NCBI RefSeq assembly: GCF_000374925.1
Contig: NZ_KB895547.1
Coordinates: 161,726 to 225,725, forward strand
Reading direction: 5' to 3'
DNA: 64,000 nucleotides
DNA from: Arthrobacter sp. 131MFCol6.1
Lineage (GTDB): Bacteria > Actinomycetota > Actinomycetes > Actinomycetales > Micrococcaceae
Shown: piece by piece, positions 36,362-44,726 of the stretch
Numbering within the stretch: the stretch's first letter is position 1
Layout of the letters: every line of letters begins with the position of its first letter
The notes under the pieces: model-generated
The model's input: the letters and a program-made list of their open reading frames with translations, nothing else
What the model was told of the DNA's origin: nothing
Database searches by the model: none
Made by a program: the position numbers and the translations under genes

Positions 36362-37518
36362 GGTTCCAGGTCCTCGACATCATCCCGCACCTGAAGAACC
36401 CGGTCACCGGGGAGATCGTCTCCACCGCGGACCGGCTCAACCAGGTGGTGGAGACCGCGCGCCGGGCAGAGGACCTCGGCTACGACAGCTTCTCGGTAGG
36501 CGAACGCCACGCAGGCGAGTTCATCTCCTCCTCCCCCACCACCGTGCTCGCCGCCATCGCCGCCGTGAGCACCCGGATCCGGCTGCAGAGCGGCGTGACG
36601 GTGCTGTCCGTGCTGGACCCGGTGCGGGTCGCGGAGGACTACGCCACGATCGACCAGCTGAGCCGCGGCCGGCTGGAACTGGTGATCGGCAAGGGCAATG
36701 AAGTGCTGCAGTACCCGCTGTTCGGCCTGGACCTGGCGGACCAGTGGGAGCTCCTCGCCGAGAAGTACGCCCTGCTCCGCCGGCTCTGGACCGAGGAAAA
36801 CCTCACGTGGTCCGGGAGGTTCCGCACGGCACTGACCGAGCCCACCACCACCACGCCGCGGCCGTTCTCCGGGGCGCCGCGGGTCTGGCACGGTTCCGCC
36901 ACCAGCCTGGCCTCGGCGGCACTGGCAGCGCAGTGGGGCGATCCGCTGTTTACGGCCAACGCGATCCAGCCGCGGGAAAACTACAAGCTGCTCATTGACC
37001 ACTACCGCGAGGAATACGACCGCCACGGCCACGATCCCCGGCACCAGTACCTGGGCTCCGGATCGGGCGCGGGCGGGGTGTTCATCGCGGACACCACACA
37101 GGAGGCCAAGCGGCAGTTCGGCCCGGTCTACGAGGCCCTCACGACCGGCCGGAACGTTCCCGGCAACAACTCGCCCTACCGCGACATCGACCACGCCGTC
37201 GCCGACGGCCCGGCCCTGGTGGGCAGCCCGGAGCAGGTGATCGACAAGATCCTCAGCTACCACGCGCTCTACGGCCACGACCTGCAGTCCATCTCGCTGC
37301 CCACCACGCTGCCCTTCGCCCAGCAGCTCGAAATCCTGGAGCGCTTCGCCCTGGAAGTCATTCCGGCCGTCCGCGCCGCCGCGCCCACCACCCTGTGGGC
37401 CGACGGCGACCCCTACGCCAGCCGGCCGGAGTCCGCCGGCTCCACTGAAGCCGACGCCGCCGCCCGCGTCACAGCCGACCACAACCACCACAGGAGCTCC
37501 TATGTCCGCACCCACTGA
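36358..37518 (+). CDS. LLM-class flavin-dependent oxidoreductase
   Basis: The 386-residue protein is a luciferase-like TIM-barrel monooxygenase using reduced FMN. Recognisable parts are SFSVGERHAGEFISSSPTT, the strand LQSGVTVLSVLDPVRVAEDY and IDQLSRGRLELVIGKGNE, followed by NNSPYRDIDHAVADGPALVG near residue 275. It starts with GTG at 36358, overlapping the lipoprotein stop. Its place behind an amino-acid-type importer and before more monooxygenases suggests oxidative cleavage of an imported C-S compound; an unrelated substrate is possible. Confidence 0.9.
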   Translation: MRFQVLDIIPHLKNPVTGEIVSTADRLNQVVETARRAEDLGYDSFSVGERHAGEFISSSPTTVLAAIAAVSTRIRLQSGVTVLSVLDPVRVAEDYATIDQLSRGRLELVIGKGNEVLQYPLFGLDLADQWELLAEKYALLRRLWTEENLTWSGRFRTALTEPTTTTPRPFSGAPRVWHGSATSLASAALAAQWGDPLFTANAIQPRENYKLLIDHYREEYDRHGHDPRHQYLGSGSGAGGVFIADTTQEAKRQFGPVYEALTTGRNVPGNNSPYRDIDHAVADGPALVGSPEQVIDKILSYHALYGHDLQSISLPTTLPFAQQLEILERFALEVIPAVRAAAPTTLWADGDPYASRPESAGSTEADAAARVTADHNHHRSSYVRTH

Positions 37519-38422
37519 AACGTCCACGAACGCTGGCCGCACCCCGGGCACCGGCGCTCCCGCCCACCGGACCAGTCCCGACCGCCGCCCCGACCGGGAA
37601 TTCGAAGCCGCCTGGGCGGACTGGCATGCGGCGCACGAACGCCACCGCGCAGATCCCCACGGCTTCCTCGCCGTCACCCACCTGCACTGGCTCGATTCCT
37701 CGCCCGCCCGGCTGGATGGTGCGCCGGGCATCTGGAGCGTCGAGGACGACATCGTCCGCCTGGCTTTGGGGGCAGGCGAACGCGTCCTTCGCGACGGGCA
37801 GGGACTGAACGCCGACGGGACCGGAGCCACCGTGTTCCTCGGCCCGATCCCCGAACGCGAAGGCCTGAACCTGCGTGTCGAGGATGCCGGCGCCGGCCAT
37901 ACCGTGATCGAGCTCGCCAAGCGGGGCGGCCGCTATGTCGTGCGTCCGCGGCATCCCCTGAACCCGCTGCTCACCGGCTACCGCGGCACCCCCGCCTATG
38001 CCCCCAGCATCGAATATGCAATCTCGGGAATATTCGTGCCGTTCGCCGAACCGCGGCCCACGACGGTGGGCGCGGCCGTCGAAGGAATCCACCACGTCTA
38101 CGAGGCCCCGGGGGAAATCCGCTTCCGGCTCCGCGGTGAGGACCTGAGCCTCACCGCGTTCAACGGCCACGCTCCGGGCACGCTGTCGGTGCTTTTCACG
38201 GACGCGACGTCGGGCAAGAGCACCTACGCGGCCAACCGCTCGCTCACCGTCCCGGCACCGGGCCCCGACGGCACGGTCTGGCTCGACTTCAACCGGGCGG
38301 TGAACCTGCCGTGCGCCTACACGGACCTCGCCACGTGCCCGCTGCCGCCGGCAGAGAACCGCCTGCCGGTGCCCATCGAGGCCGGCGAACAGATCCCCTA
38401 CGAACGACAGGACGCATCATGA
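37502..38422 (+). CDS. DUF1684 protein
   Basis: The 306-residue protein shows the hallmark end of DUF1684, FNRAVNLPCAYTDLATCPL then PPAENRLPVPIEAGEQ, a fold related to small beta-domains of unknown function. It begins at an ATG 17 bases inside the monooxygenase gene, so translation is coupled. The N-terminal 35 residues are low-complexity. No catalytic residues can be assigned. It seems to be a fixed companion in this monooxygenase operon, and its stop overlaps the next LLM gene. Confidence 0.88.
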   Translation: MSAPTETSTNAGRTPGTGAPAHRTSPDRRPDREFEAAWADWHAAHERHRADPHGFLAVTHLHWLDSSPARLDGAPGIWSVEDDIVRLALGAGERVLRDGQGLNADGTGATVFLGPIPEREGLNLRVEDAGAGHTVIELAKRGGRYVVRPRHPLNPLLTGYRGTPAYAPSIEYAISGIFVPFAEPRPTTVGAAVEGIHHVYEAPGEIRFRLRGEDLSLTAFNGHAPGTLSVLFTDATSGKSTYAANRSLTVPAPGPDGTVWLDFNRAVNLPCAYTDLATCPLPPAENRLPVPIEAGEQIPYERQDAS

Positions 38423-39579
38423 GCACCCATCCCGCCCAGGACGGGCCCCTGGGACACGGCATCCTTCTGCTGGAGCTCGACGGCGCCGGCAGCCATCCGG
38501 CCGCGTGGCGGGTTTCCCGCACAGCCCCGGCAGCCGTTCTGGGCCCGGAACACCTCCGCGGCGCCGTGCTCGCCGCCGAGTCCGCCGGGTTTCACGCGGT
38601 GACGTTTTCCGACCCCGGCCTGCCGGACCCCGGACACCCGGACGCCGCGGCCCGGCTCAACGCCCTGCAGCGCGCCGCGTTCGCCGGCCCCGTGACCCGC
38701 TCCCTCGCACTGATTCCGGAAGTGGACACCGTCTACACCGAGCCATTCCACATCGCTACCCAGCTGGCCAGCCTGGACTACGTCTCCGGCGGCCGGGCCG
38801 GCTGGCTGGTAGCCGCCTCACCAAGCGCGGCCGATGCCGCCGCCGTCGGCCGCGACACCGTGCGCGGGGACCGGCTCTCCCGCGAGGCCGCCGATTCGAT
38901 CGAGGTCAGCCGCAGGCTCTGGGACTCATGGGAGGACGACGCCGTGATCCGCGACGTCCCCACCGGGCGCTACCTCGACGTCGACAAGCTGCATTACATC
39001 GACGCCGAAAACAGCAGCTACTCCGTCAAAGGTCCGTCGATCATTCCGCGGCCGCCCCAGGGCCAACTGCCTGTCCTTGCCCCGGCCGGGCTCCTCCCGC
39101 CGGAGGCCATCGCGGCAGGGGCGGCCGACGCGCTGCTGGTCTCAGCCCCGACGCCCGAGCTCCTGGCCGCCGAGCTCGCGGCGACGCGCGCAGGACTCGC
39201 CGCCGGCGGGAATGGGCCCGCGCTGATCGCCGAGCTCGACGTCGTGCTGGACTCCCGCGGCCAGGCCGCCGCTGAGCGGCTGGCCGGGCTGAACGGGCAC
39301 ACCGCGTGGCAGAGCCCGCGTGCCCGGTTCATCGGTTCGGCTGCCGGGCTTACCGAGCTGCTCACCGAAGTGCTGGCCTGGGCCGACGGCGTGCGCCTGC
39401 ACCCCGCCGTGCTGGACACGGATCTTGAGGAACTGACCCAGCTGGTGCTGCCCGAACTGCGCCGGCGCGGGCTCCTCGCCCCCACCATCCCGGACGCCAC
39501 GTTCCGCGATCAGCTCGGGCTGGCGCGGCCGGCCAGCCGCTACGCCGCCGCACCCAGCGCCCCCGGCGCGGAAAACTAA
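38419..39579 (+). CDS. Second LLM-class flavin-dependent oxidoreductase
   Basis: A 386-residue luciferase-like protein, distinct from the first in this operon. The barrel motifs are TEPFHIATQLASLDYVSGGR followed by AGWLVAASP, and FSDPGLPDPGHP near residue 70. The ATG at 38419 lies inside the DUF1684 stop (ATGA); the open frame upstream is not used. The C-terminal 130 residues are Ala-rich and less conserved than in SsuD, so specificity may differ. Two LLM enzymes plus one NtaA-type enzyme in one operon suggests several linked oxidations or several related substrates. Confidence 0.88.
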   Translation: MSTHPAQDGPLGHGILLLELDGAGSHPAAWRVSRTAPAAVLGPEHLRGAVLAAESAGFHAVTFSDPGLPDPGHPDAAARLNALQRAAFAGPVTRSLALIPEVDTVYTEPFHIATQLASLDYVSGGRAGWLVAASPSAADAAAVGRDTVRGDRLSREAADSIEVSRRLWDSWEDDAVIRDVPTGRYLDVDKLHYIDAENSSYSVKGPSIIPRPPQGQLPVLAPAGLLPPEAIAAGAADALLVSAPTPELLAAELAATRAGLAAGGNGPALIAELDVVLDSRGQAAAERLAGLNGHTAWQSPRARFIGSAAGLTELLTEVLAWADGVRLHPAVLDTDLEELTQLVLPELRRRGLLAPTIPDATFRDQLGLARPASRYAAAPSAPGAEN

Positions 39580-39589
39580 GGAGCCCACC

Positions 39590-41068
39590 ATGAGCCACAG
39601 CACCCACCCCGCCGCCGAATTCACGCCGTCCGGCCAGCTCCAGCTTGGCGTGTTCTTTCAGGGCGTCAACTCCGGAACTGTCTGGAAGACGGCCGAGTCC
39701 GGCTCCCAGACCGATTTCGAATCGTTCCGGCGCGTCGCCCAAACCGCCGAGCGCGGCCTGTTCGCGGCGTTCTTCCTCGGCGAAGGCTTGCGGCTGCGCG
39801 AGCATCTTGGCCGCCCGCACGCGCTCGACGTCGCCGGCCGTCCCGACGCGCAGACCGCCCTCGCCGCCTTGGCCGCGGTGACCACCAGGATCGGGCTGGT
39901 CGCAACCCAGAACACCACGTACAACGACCCCGCAGACCTGGCTCACCGGCTCTCCACCCTGGATCTGCTCTCCGGCGGCCGCGCGGCCTGGAACATCGTC
40001 ACCACAGACAACGCCTGGACCGGCGCCAACTTCCGCCGCGGCGGTTACCTGGACCACGCCGACCGGTACACCCACGCCGAGGCCTTCGTGGAAACCGCCA
40101 AGCGGATCTGGGACGCGTGGGAGGACGGCGCCGTCGCGGGCTCAGCCTCCGCCGAGCGGTGGTCGGCGGAGGGCGCGGTCCGGCGGGTGCGCCACACCGG
40201 CCGGCACTACACCGTCGACGTCACCCCGCGGCTGCCGCGCAGCGCCCAGTACCGGCCGGTGCTGTTCCAGGCCGGGGATTCGCCCGAGGGCAGGGACTTC
40301 GCCGCCCGGCAGGCGGACGTCATTTTTTCCGCGCACCCGCAGCTCGATGACGCCCTGGAGTTCCGCCGCGACATCGTGGAGCGCACCCTCCGGGCCGGCC
40401 GCGGCGCCCAGGACGTGAAAATCATGCCCGCCAGCGAGTTCATCCTCGCCGCCACGCCGCGGGAGGCCCTCGAGAAGAAGGCCTGGGTCCGCAGCCTGCA
40501 GATCGGCCCGCAGCAGGCCATCGCGTACCTCGAACAGTTCTGGGGCCGGGAGCTGCAGGGCTACGACCCCGACGGCCCGCTGCCGGACATCGACCCCGTG
40601 GTGGAAGAAACCTCCGAAACCCGCGGCAGCGGCTTCCACGGCGCCAAGGCACGCCAGCTGGCCGACCAGTGGCGGGCCGAGGCCAAGGAGAAGGGCCTGT
40701 CCATCTGTCAGTTCGTCTCGGCCAAGACCAGCCGGGGCGACTCCACCTTCACCGGCTCGTACACCGAGGTCGCGGACCGGCTCAGCGAGTATGCCCGGAC
40801 CGGCGCCGTCGACGGATTCAACATCTCGCCGTGGCTCATCCCGTCCGGCCTCGACGACATCGTCAACCACCTCGTGCCGGAACTGCAGGAGCGCGGCGTG
40901 TACCCCACGGAGTACGCGGGCAGTACGCTGCGGGAGAACCTCGGCCTGGCCACCCCGGTGCGTGCGAACCCCGGGGTCGCTGTCGAGGCCGGCGCCGGGG
41001 CAGGCATCGAGGCCGCCGGGGCAGGCGGGGCAGGCGCCGACGCCGGTTCCGTCACGGCACGAGCCTAG
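39590..41068 (+). CDS. NtaA/SnaA/DmoA-type FMN-dependent monooxygenase
   Basis: The 492-residue protein is at the usual length of the NtaA/DmoA/ScmK group. Family parts include the N-terminal QLGVFFQGVNSGTVWKT, STLDLLSGGRAAWNIVTT, YTHAEAFVETAKRIWDAWED and the C-terminal ADRLSEYARTGAVDGFNISP, with EYAGSTLRENLGL at the end. Family members oxidise nitrilotriacetate, dimethyl sulfide or S-alkyl-cysteines. Gene context (acetyltransferase, amino-acid-type importer) favours the last. The final 35 residues are an Ala/Gly tail. The gene is followed by a palindrome, a terminator and another palindrome. Confidence 0.92.
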   Translation: MSHSTHPAAEFTPSGQLQLGVFFQGVNSGTVWKTAESGSQTDFESFRRVAQTAERGLFAAFFLGEGLRLREHLGRPHALDVAGRPDAQTALAALAAVTTRIGLVATQNTTYNDPADLAHRLSTLDLLSGGRAAWNIVTTDNAWTGANFRRGGYLDHADRYTHAEAFVETAKRIWDAWEDGAVAGSASAERWSAEGAVRRVRHTGRHYTVDVTPRLPRSAQYRPVLFQAGDSPEGRDFAARQADVIFSAHPQLDDALEFRRDIVERTLRAGRGAQDVKIMPASEFILAATPREALEKKAWVRSLQIGPQQAIAYLEQFWGRELQGYDPDGPLPDIDPVVEETSETRGSGFHGAKARQLADQWRAEAKEKGLSICQFVSAKTSRGDSTFTGSYTEVADRLSEYARTGAVDGFNISPWLIPSGLDDIVNHLVPELQERGVYPTEYAGSTLRENLGLATPVRANPGVAVEAGAGAGIEAAGAGGAGADAGSVTARA

Positions 41069-41076
41069 GAAATCAC

Positions 41077-41138
41077 CATCGATTGCTCCGTAGCCGCCCT
41101 ATTCGAGCCGCAGAAGGGCAGTTATGGAGCAATCGACC
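41077..41138. repeat. Palindromic intergenic repeat, copy 1
   Basis: About 62 bp with imperfectly complementary ends: TCGATTGCTCCGTA (41079-41092) and TATGGAGCAATCGA (41123-41136), one mismatch. It begins about ten bases after the NtaA-type gene stop. It is nearly identical to copy 2, 140 bp away; between the two lies a terminator. It has no coding potential. Confidence 0.85.
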
Positions 41139-41169
41139 GTCCAGGCATGCAACACCAGGCAGCAACTAA

Positions 41170-41202
41170 GAATCCCCGCCGGAGATATTCCGGCGGGGAT
41201 TC
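41170..41202. terminator. Bidirectional hairpin terminator between convergent operons
   Basis: A perfect 14-bp stem (41170-41183 with 41189-41202) around a 5-base loop, AT-flanked, lies midway between the converging NtaA-type gene and binding-protein gene. It lacks a long T-run but has the stem strength of a two-way terminator. It is bracketed by the two palindromic repeats. Confidence 0.75.
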
Positions 41203-41216
41203 CCTCTGCCCGACCC

Positions 41217-41278
41217 CATCGATTGCTCCGTAGCCGCCGTTTTCGGCCGCCAGAAGGGCAGTTACGGAGCAATCGACG
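41217..41278. repeat. Palindromic intergenic repeat, copy 2
   Basis: The second copy of the 62-bp element, with perfectly complementary ends TCGATTGCTCCGTA (41219-41232) and 41263-41276. It shares the inner CAGAAGGGCAGTTA with copy 1 in the same orientation, so the pair is a direct repeat of palindromes. It ends about 30 bp before the stop of the binding-protein gene on the minus strand. Confidence 0.85.
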
Positions 41279-41308
41279 TTTCAGGTAGTGGCGTTTCAGG
41301 CGGCGGGG

Positions 41309-42292
41309 CTATTTCTTCGGCAGGCCCGCCGGGTTCAGCTCCGACTTCGCGACGGCTTCCGCGGACAACCCCCAGCGGTCCAGGATCTTGGCGTAGTTGC
41401 CGTCCTGGATCAGGTGGTTCAGTCCGGCCTGCGCCGCGGCGGCAAACCCGTTGTCCTTCTTGGTGGTGACGGCGATGCTGGCCTTCAGCGGCCAGCCGCC
41501 GTCGACCAGGCCCACGAGCTTGGTCTTGGCGTCCGAAGCCGCCTTGTAGGCTGCCGTGGCGTTGGGGCCGAACGTCAGGTCCGCCCGTCCGGACTGGACG
41601 GCAAGCTGGGACGCGGAGTCGTCGTCGTAATACTGGAACTCCACGGGCTTGAGGCCGTTTTTCTTGTTTTCCTCATCCCAGCGCAGCAAGATTGCCTCCT
41701 GGTTGGTGCCGGAGCCGACGATCACGCGCTTGCCCGCCACGTCCGGCGCCGACTCGACCTTGGTGATGCTGCTGTCCGCCTTGGCGTAGAAGCCGAGCTT
41801 GTCCTCACGGTAGCTGGCGAAGTCGAACTTGAGCTTGCGCTCCTCCGTGACGGTGACGTTGGACAGCACAGCCTCGTACTTGCCCGAATCGACGCCGAGC
41901 GGCCAGTCGGCCCAGGCCGTCGGGACAATGTCCGCCTCCAGGCCCAGGGACTGGGCCAGTGCGACGGCGATATCCACCTCGTTGCCCACCGGGGTCTTGT
42001 TGTCGGTGGCGTAAACGGCCAGCGGCGCCGCAAACGGGCTGACCGCCACGGTCAGCTTCCCGTCCTTCTTAATGGCCTCCGGGACGAGCGCGGCGGCCGC
42101 GGCATCCACCGCGGCCTTCACGCGGTCCTGCTGCGGAGAGAGGTTGAACTGCTTCACACCGGAGGACGACGACGCCGCCGACGACGGGCCGCCGGCAGCA
42201 GCGGCGCCGGGATCGGAGCAGGCCGCCAGACCCAGGACAGTGGTAGCCGCCAACGCGACCGCGGCGCCTGATTTAAACGAAAGACTGGACAT
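41309..42292 (-). CDS. Second ABC substrate-binding lipoprotein of the organosulfur island
   Basis: The 327-residue protein has a lipoprotein signal (TVLGLAAC) and an SBP_bac_3-type fold: DGKLTVAVSPFAAPLAVYAT, NEVDIAVALAQSLGLEADIV and a domain-crossing strand KRVIVGSGTNQEAILLRW. It is a clear paralogue of the binding protein at 35309-36361. Having no permease or ATPase of its own here, it probably feeds the same transporter with a different ligand. ATG 42292 gives the normal signal peptide; the frame extends upstream without a signal. A GTGAAACC pair lies 80 bp upstream. Confidence 0.92.
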   Translation of the reverse strand: MSSLSFKSGAAVALAATTVLGLAACSDPGAAAAGGPSSAASSSSGVKQFNLSPQQDRVKAAVDAAAAALVPEAIKKDGKLTVAVSPFAAPLAVYATDNKTPVGNEVDIAVALAQSLGLEADIVPTAWADWPLGVDSGKYEAVLSNVTVTEERKLKFDFASYREDKLGFYAKADSSITKVESAPDVAGKRVIVGSGTNQEAILLRWDEENKKNGLKPVEFQYYDDDSASQLAVQSGRADLTFGPNATAAYKAASDAKTKLVGLVDGGWPLKASIAVTTKKDNGFAAAAQAGLNHLIQDGNYAKILDRWGLSAEAVAKSELNPAGLPKK

Positions 42293-42370
42293 GTTCTCCC
42301 CTTGAGAGTGGACTGAATTGGTGCTGGTGCCAGCAACTATCCGGGGCACGGGAAAGCCGGTCAAAGCGCC

Positions 42371-42388
42371 GTGAAACCGGGTGAAACC
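42371..42388. promoter_or_regulatory. Direct GTGAAACC pair upstream of the second binding-protein gene
   Basis: GTGAAACC at 42371-42378 and 42381-42388, exactly one helical turn apart, lie about 80 bp from the start of the divergent binding-protein gene. The form and spacing echo the GCCGTTCAC pair of the island's other control region. The remaining 277-bp gap shows no other clear signal. Confidence 0.35.
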
Positions 42389-42569
42389 AAGGGATACAGG
42401 CGTTAACACCCGTTCATCCGGCGTCCGCGGACGCGGCCTGCGGATGCCCTGTGTTACCGAAGATTGCCCTGCGTGACGCGACGGGACGGAATTGTTCACG
42501 GCAGGCCGCAACTGGCCTAGCCTGCATAGAAGACCTGCAAGGTGACAGCACGACACAGGAGGGGTGAAC

Positions 42570-43115
42570 TTGTCAGTGAGCACGCACCAGCAAACGCACC
42601 GGACCACGGACCGGCTCGGCATCAACGCCCCGGCGGACCTTGTCTTCAGCATGCTGCGCGACGCCTCGCACTGGCCCTACCTCGACGGCTTGACGGTGTA
42701 CTCGGAGCGCGTCAGCGGCGACGACGCCGGGCACGAGCTGCGCACGTCCGTGGTGTCCAACGGCTCACTCAGTTCAAGCCACTGCTGGCGCGTCTTTGAC
42801 ACCGCCAGCCTCCGCGCCGAGTTCCACCAGCTAAACCTCGAACCCCCGTTCCGGGAGCTCGGCGGCGACTGGGAGATCCGGCCGGCTGACGGGCTCTCCG
42901 TGGTCACGCTGAACCACGAGTTCGAGGTCGACGACGAGCACCTCACCGAGCGGATCCGTGCGATCATCGAGGACTACAGCCGGCGTGAACTGGAGGCGCT
43001 ACGGATCAGCTGCGAACGGTTGTCCGTGCTCCTGCAGCACCACGCCCCGCAGGCGCACCCCACCCCCCAGTCCACAGCGCAGTCCACCCCGCACCCCACA
43101 GCACAGGAGGCCTAA
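42570..43115 (+). CDS. SRPBCC/aromatase-cyclase-like protein
   Basis: About 181 residues in the START-like SRPBCC fold: INAPADLVFSMLRDASHWPY near the N-terminus (ligand-pocket helix), then beta strands and a long C-terminal helix (ERIRAIIEDYSRRELEALRI). This resembles polyketide cyclase/aromatase and lipid-binding proteins, but no polyketide genes are present. A good AGGAGG (42556-42561) lies eight bases before TTG 42570, so I take TTG as the start; GTG at 42564 and 42576 are alternatives. The tail is a Gln/Pro/Thr repeat. The next gene starts right after its stop. Confidence 0.75.
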   Translation: MSVSTHQQTHRTTDRLGINAPADLVFSMLRDASHWPYLDGLTVYSERVSGDDAGHELRTSVVSNGSLSSSHCWRVFDTASLRAEFHQLNLEPPFRELGGDWEIRPADGLSVVTLNHEFEVDDEHLTERIRAIIEDYSRRELEALRISCERLSVLLQHHAPQAHPTPQSTAQSTPHPTAQEA

Positions 43116-43718
43116 ATGTCAGAGGCCAGGTTCACGACGGAACGGGACAGCTTCGGCCGGCTTCTCGCGGACCGCGAAGTCTGGCGGCAGGCCTCCACCA
43201 TCCCGGCGGCCGGCGAACTGACCGCCCGCTGGCTGGAGGGCAACAGCCAATACCAGCCGGGAGTCTTCGCGCCCGGGTTCGACGAGGAGACCGCGGCCAT
43301 CGCCGGAGACCTCGCCCGGCTCAACCGCAACGGGCTCTTCACCAAGGAATCGCAGCCGGGCGTTCAGGCCGGAGGCCTCGCGCAGCGCGCCTACGTGACA
43401 GCCTTCTGCGGCCCGGATACGGCGTCGACGCTGCTGACGCTGTCAGCTCGGACCAGCCTGGTTACGGTCGTCCACGACCCCGGTGAGGCGAGCAGCGTCT
43501 CCATCCCGGTAACCGTACAGGACGACGACGTCGCAACCCTGCTCGGCAGCAGCGAGGGGCCTGTTGGGGAAGACCAGCTCAGGGACTGGGCGGCAGAGAC
43601 CAACGAGACCTTGGCCCTGGTCCTGGCGGACGCCTGGTACGTGGAAATCTTCGATCCCGTCTGGGGCCGGAACGATGTCCTGTTGGCTGCCGTACTTGAG
43701 GCGCTGCAGGCCGAATAG
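43116..43718 (+). CDS. DUF6919-like hypothetical protein
   Basis: A 200-residue soluble protein with no known catalytic motif. WRQASTIPAAGELTARWLEG near residue 28 and YQPGVFAPGFDEETAAI resemble DUF6919 proteins of streptomycetes. The start ATG follows directly on the stop of the SRPBCC gene with GGAGG inside its last codons, so the two genes are cotranscribed and likely coupled. The function is unknown; Trp/Asp-rich C-terminal part (ADAWYVEIFDPVWGR) may be a binding face. Confidence 0.7.
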   Translation: MSEARFTTERDSFGRLLADREVWRQASTIPAAGELTARWLEGNSQYQPGVFAPGFDEETAAIAGDLARLNRNGLFTKESQPGVQAGGLAQRAYVTAFCGPDTASTLLTLSARTSLVTVVHDPGEASSVSIPVTVQDDDVATLLGSSEGPVGEDQLRDWAAETNETLALVLADAWYVEIFDPVWGRNDVLLAAVLEALQAE

Positions 43719-43768
43719 CCGGCGGGAACCCGCGCCGCGCAGCCGCCGGCGACCCGGTCCCGGGAAAT

Positions 43769-44098
43769 TCACATATCAGTCGCGTCCCAGCCGATGCTGG
43801 CGGCCTCGTCCAAGGTGCGCGCCTCGTAATGCTCCAGCATGTCCTTCATCGCCTCGACGCCCTGCTTGAACAGGGCAGAGTCCCGCCACTGCTCAATCTG
43901 TTCCAGGGACTCCCACGGGCCGGTGCTGATGAACCGGTTTTTGACGTCGCGATCGTGCATCAGCACGGCTTTGGCGTTGGGAAAGTCTTCCTTCGTCTTC
44001 CTGGCCAGATCCCGCCAGGCCTGCACAAAATCGTTCTCGCGGCCGGGATGCACCAGCCAGATTCCGAGCGTATAAACAGACACGTCGATCGCCTCCAT
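43769..44098 (-). CDS. Antibiotic biosynthesis monooxygenase (ABM) domain protein
   Basis: The 109-residue alpha+beta-barrel protein fits the ABM superfamily: TLGIWLVHPGRENDFVQAWR, then FPNAKAVLMHDRDVKNRFIS and SLEQIEQWRDSALFKQGVEA. Such small dimeric proteins are heme-degrading, quinol-oxidising or simply stress-linked; the heme-ligand pattern of IsdG is not evident. It converges with the DUF6919-like gene (50 bp between stops). Confidence 0.8.
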   Translation of the reverse strand: MEAIDVSVYTLGIWLVHPGRENDFVQAWRDLARKTKEDFPNAKAVLMHDRDVKNRFISTGPWESLEQIEQWRDSALFKQGVEAMKDMLEHYEARTLDEAASIGWDATDM

Positions 44099-44324
44099 TG
44101 TCCGTACGGGTTGATACGCCGATTATGTTCCTGTCCTCCGGCCGGCGGTAGTGCCGATTGCCCGGAGCGCGGTTGTGGCCGCAAATGAACCGTTGTATGG
44201 GTGGAGTAGAAGGCCTAGCATGTGGGCAGACCCCACTCTGGGGCCAGCCTCGGACCTTCCATCGTTGGGAGCGGGCACATGTTCGGATGCCGATGTCCTG
44301 GGCGTACACAGGATAGGAAAAACG

Positions 44325-44645
44325 ATGAGCAAATATCTGTTCGAAGCGAACTACGTTGGCGACGGCATCAAGGGACTCATGCGTGAAGGCGGCACCAAGC
44401 GGCGTGATGCTGTTGTCGAGGCCCTCAAGTCGGTGGACGGCTCACTCGAAAGCTTTTATTACGCCTTCGGCGAGACGGACGTCGTCGGGGTCTTCGATAT
44501 CCCCGACCAGGCCAACGCCGTGGCCCTGTCCCTGATGATCAATTCCACCGGTGCCGTGAACCTGCACCTGAAACCGCTCATGTCAGCCGAGGATCTCGAC
44601 GCGGCAGCCAAGAAGACGCCGTCGTATCGGGCACCGGGGCAATAG
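44325..44645 (+). CDS. GYD-domain protein
   Basis: The 106-residue protein belongs to the GYD family (a ferredoxin-like small domain): YLFEANYVGDGIKGLMREGG, then GSLESFYYAFGETDVVGVFD and AVALSLMINSTGAVNLHLKP. ATG 44325 follows AGGATAGGAAAAACG. The function is not established; genes of this kind often lie near antioxidant or monooxygenase genes. It is divergent from the ABM gene with a 226-bp gap, in which I see no clear operator. Confidence 0.85.
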   Translation: MSKYLFEANYVGDGIKGLMREGGTKRRDAVVEALKSVDGSLESFYYAFGETDVVGVFDIPDQANAVALSLMINSTGAVNLHLKPLMSAEDLDAAAKKTPSYRAPGQ

Positions 44646-44726
44646 ATCAAGAACACCGGCCGCGAATGGCCGGATCACGGCACGCGGCTACGCGCGTGCC
44701 CGAGTCTCTGCCAGTAGGCTCGGGGC

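Noticed and set aside
36238..37920. 560-codon minus-strand frame
   Set aside because: It is antisense to the LLM monooxygenase and DUF1684 genes and has no recognisable motif.
44647..44673. Terminator after the GYD gene
   Set aside because: The CCGGCC/GGCCGG hairpin is only 6 bp with no T-run; too weak to list.
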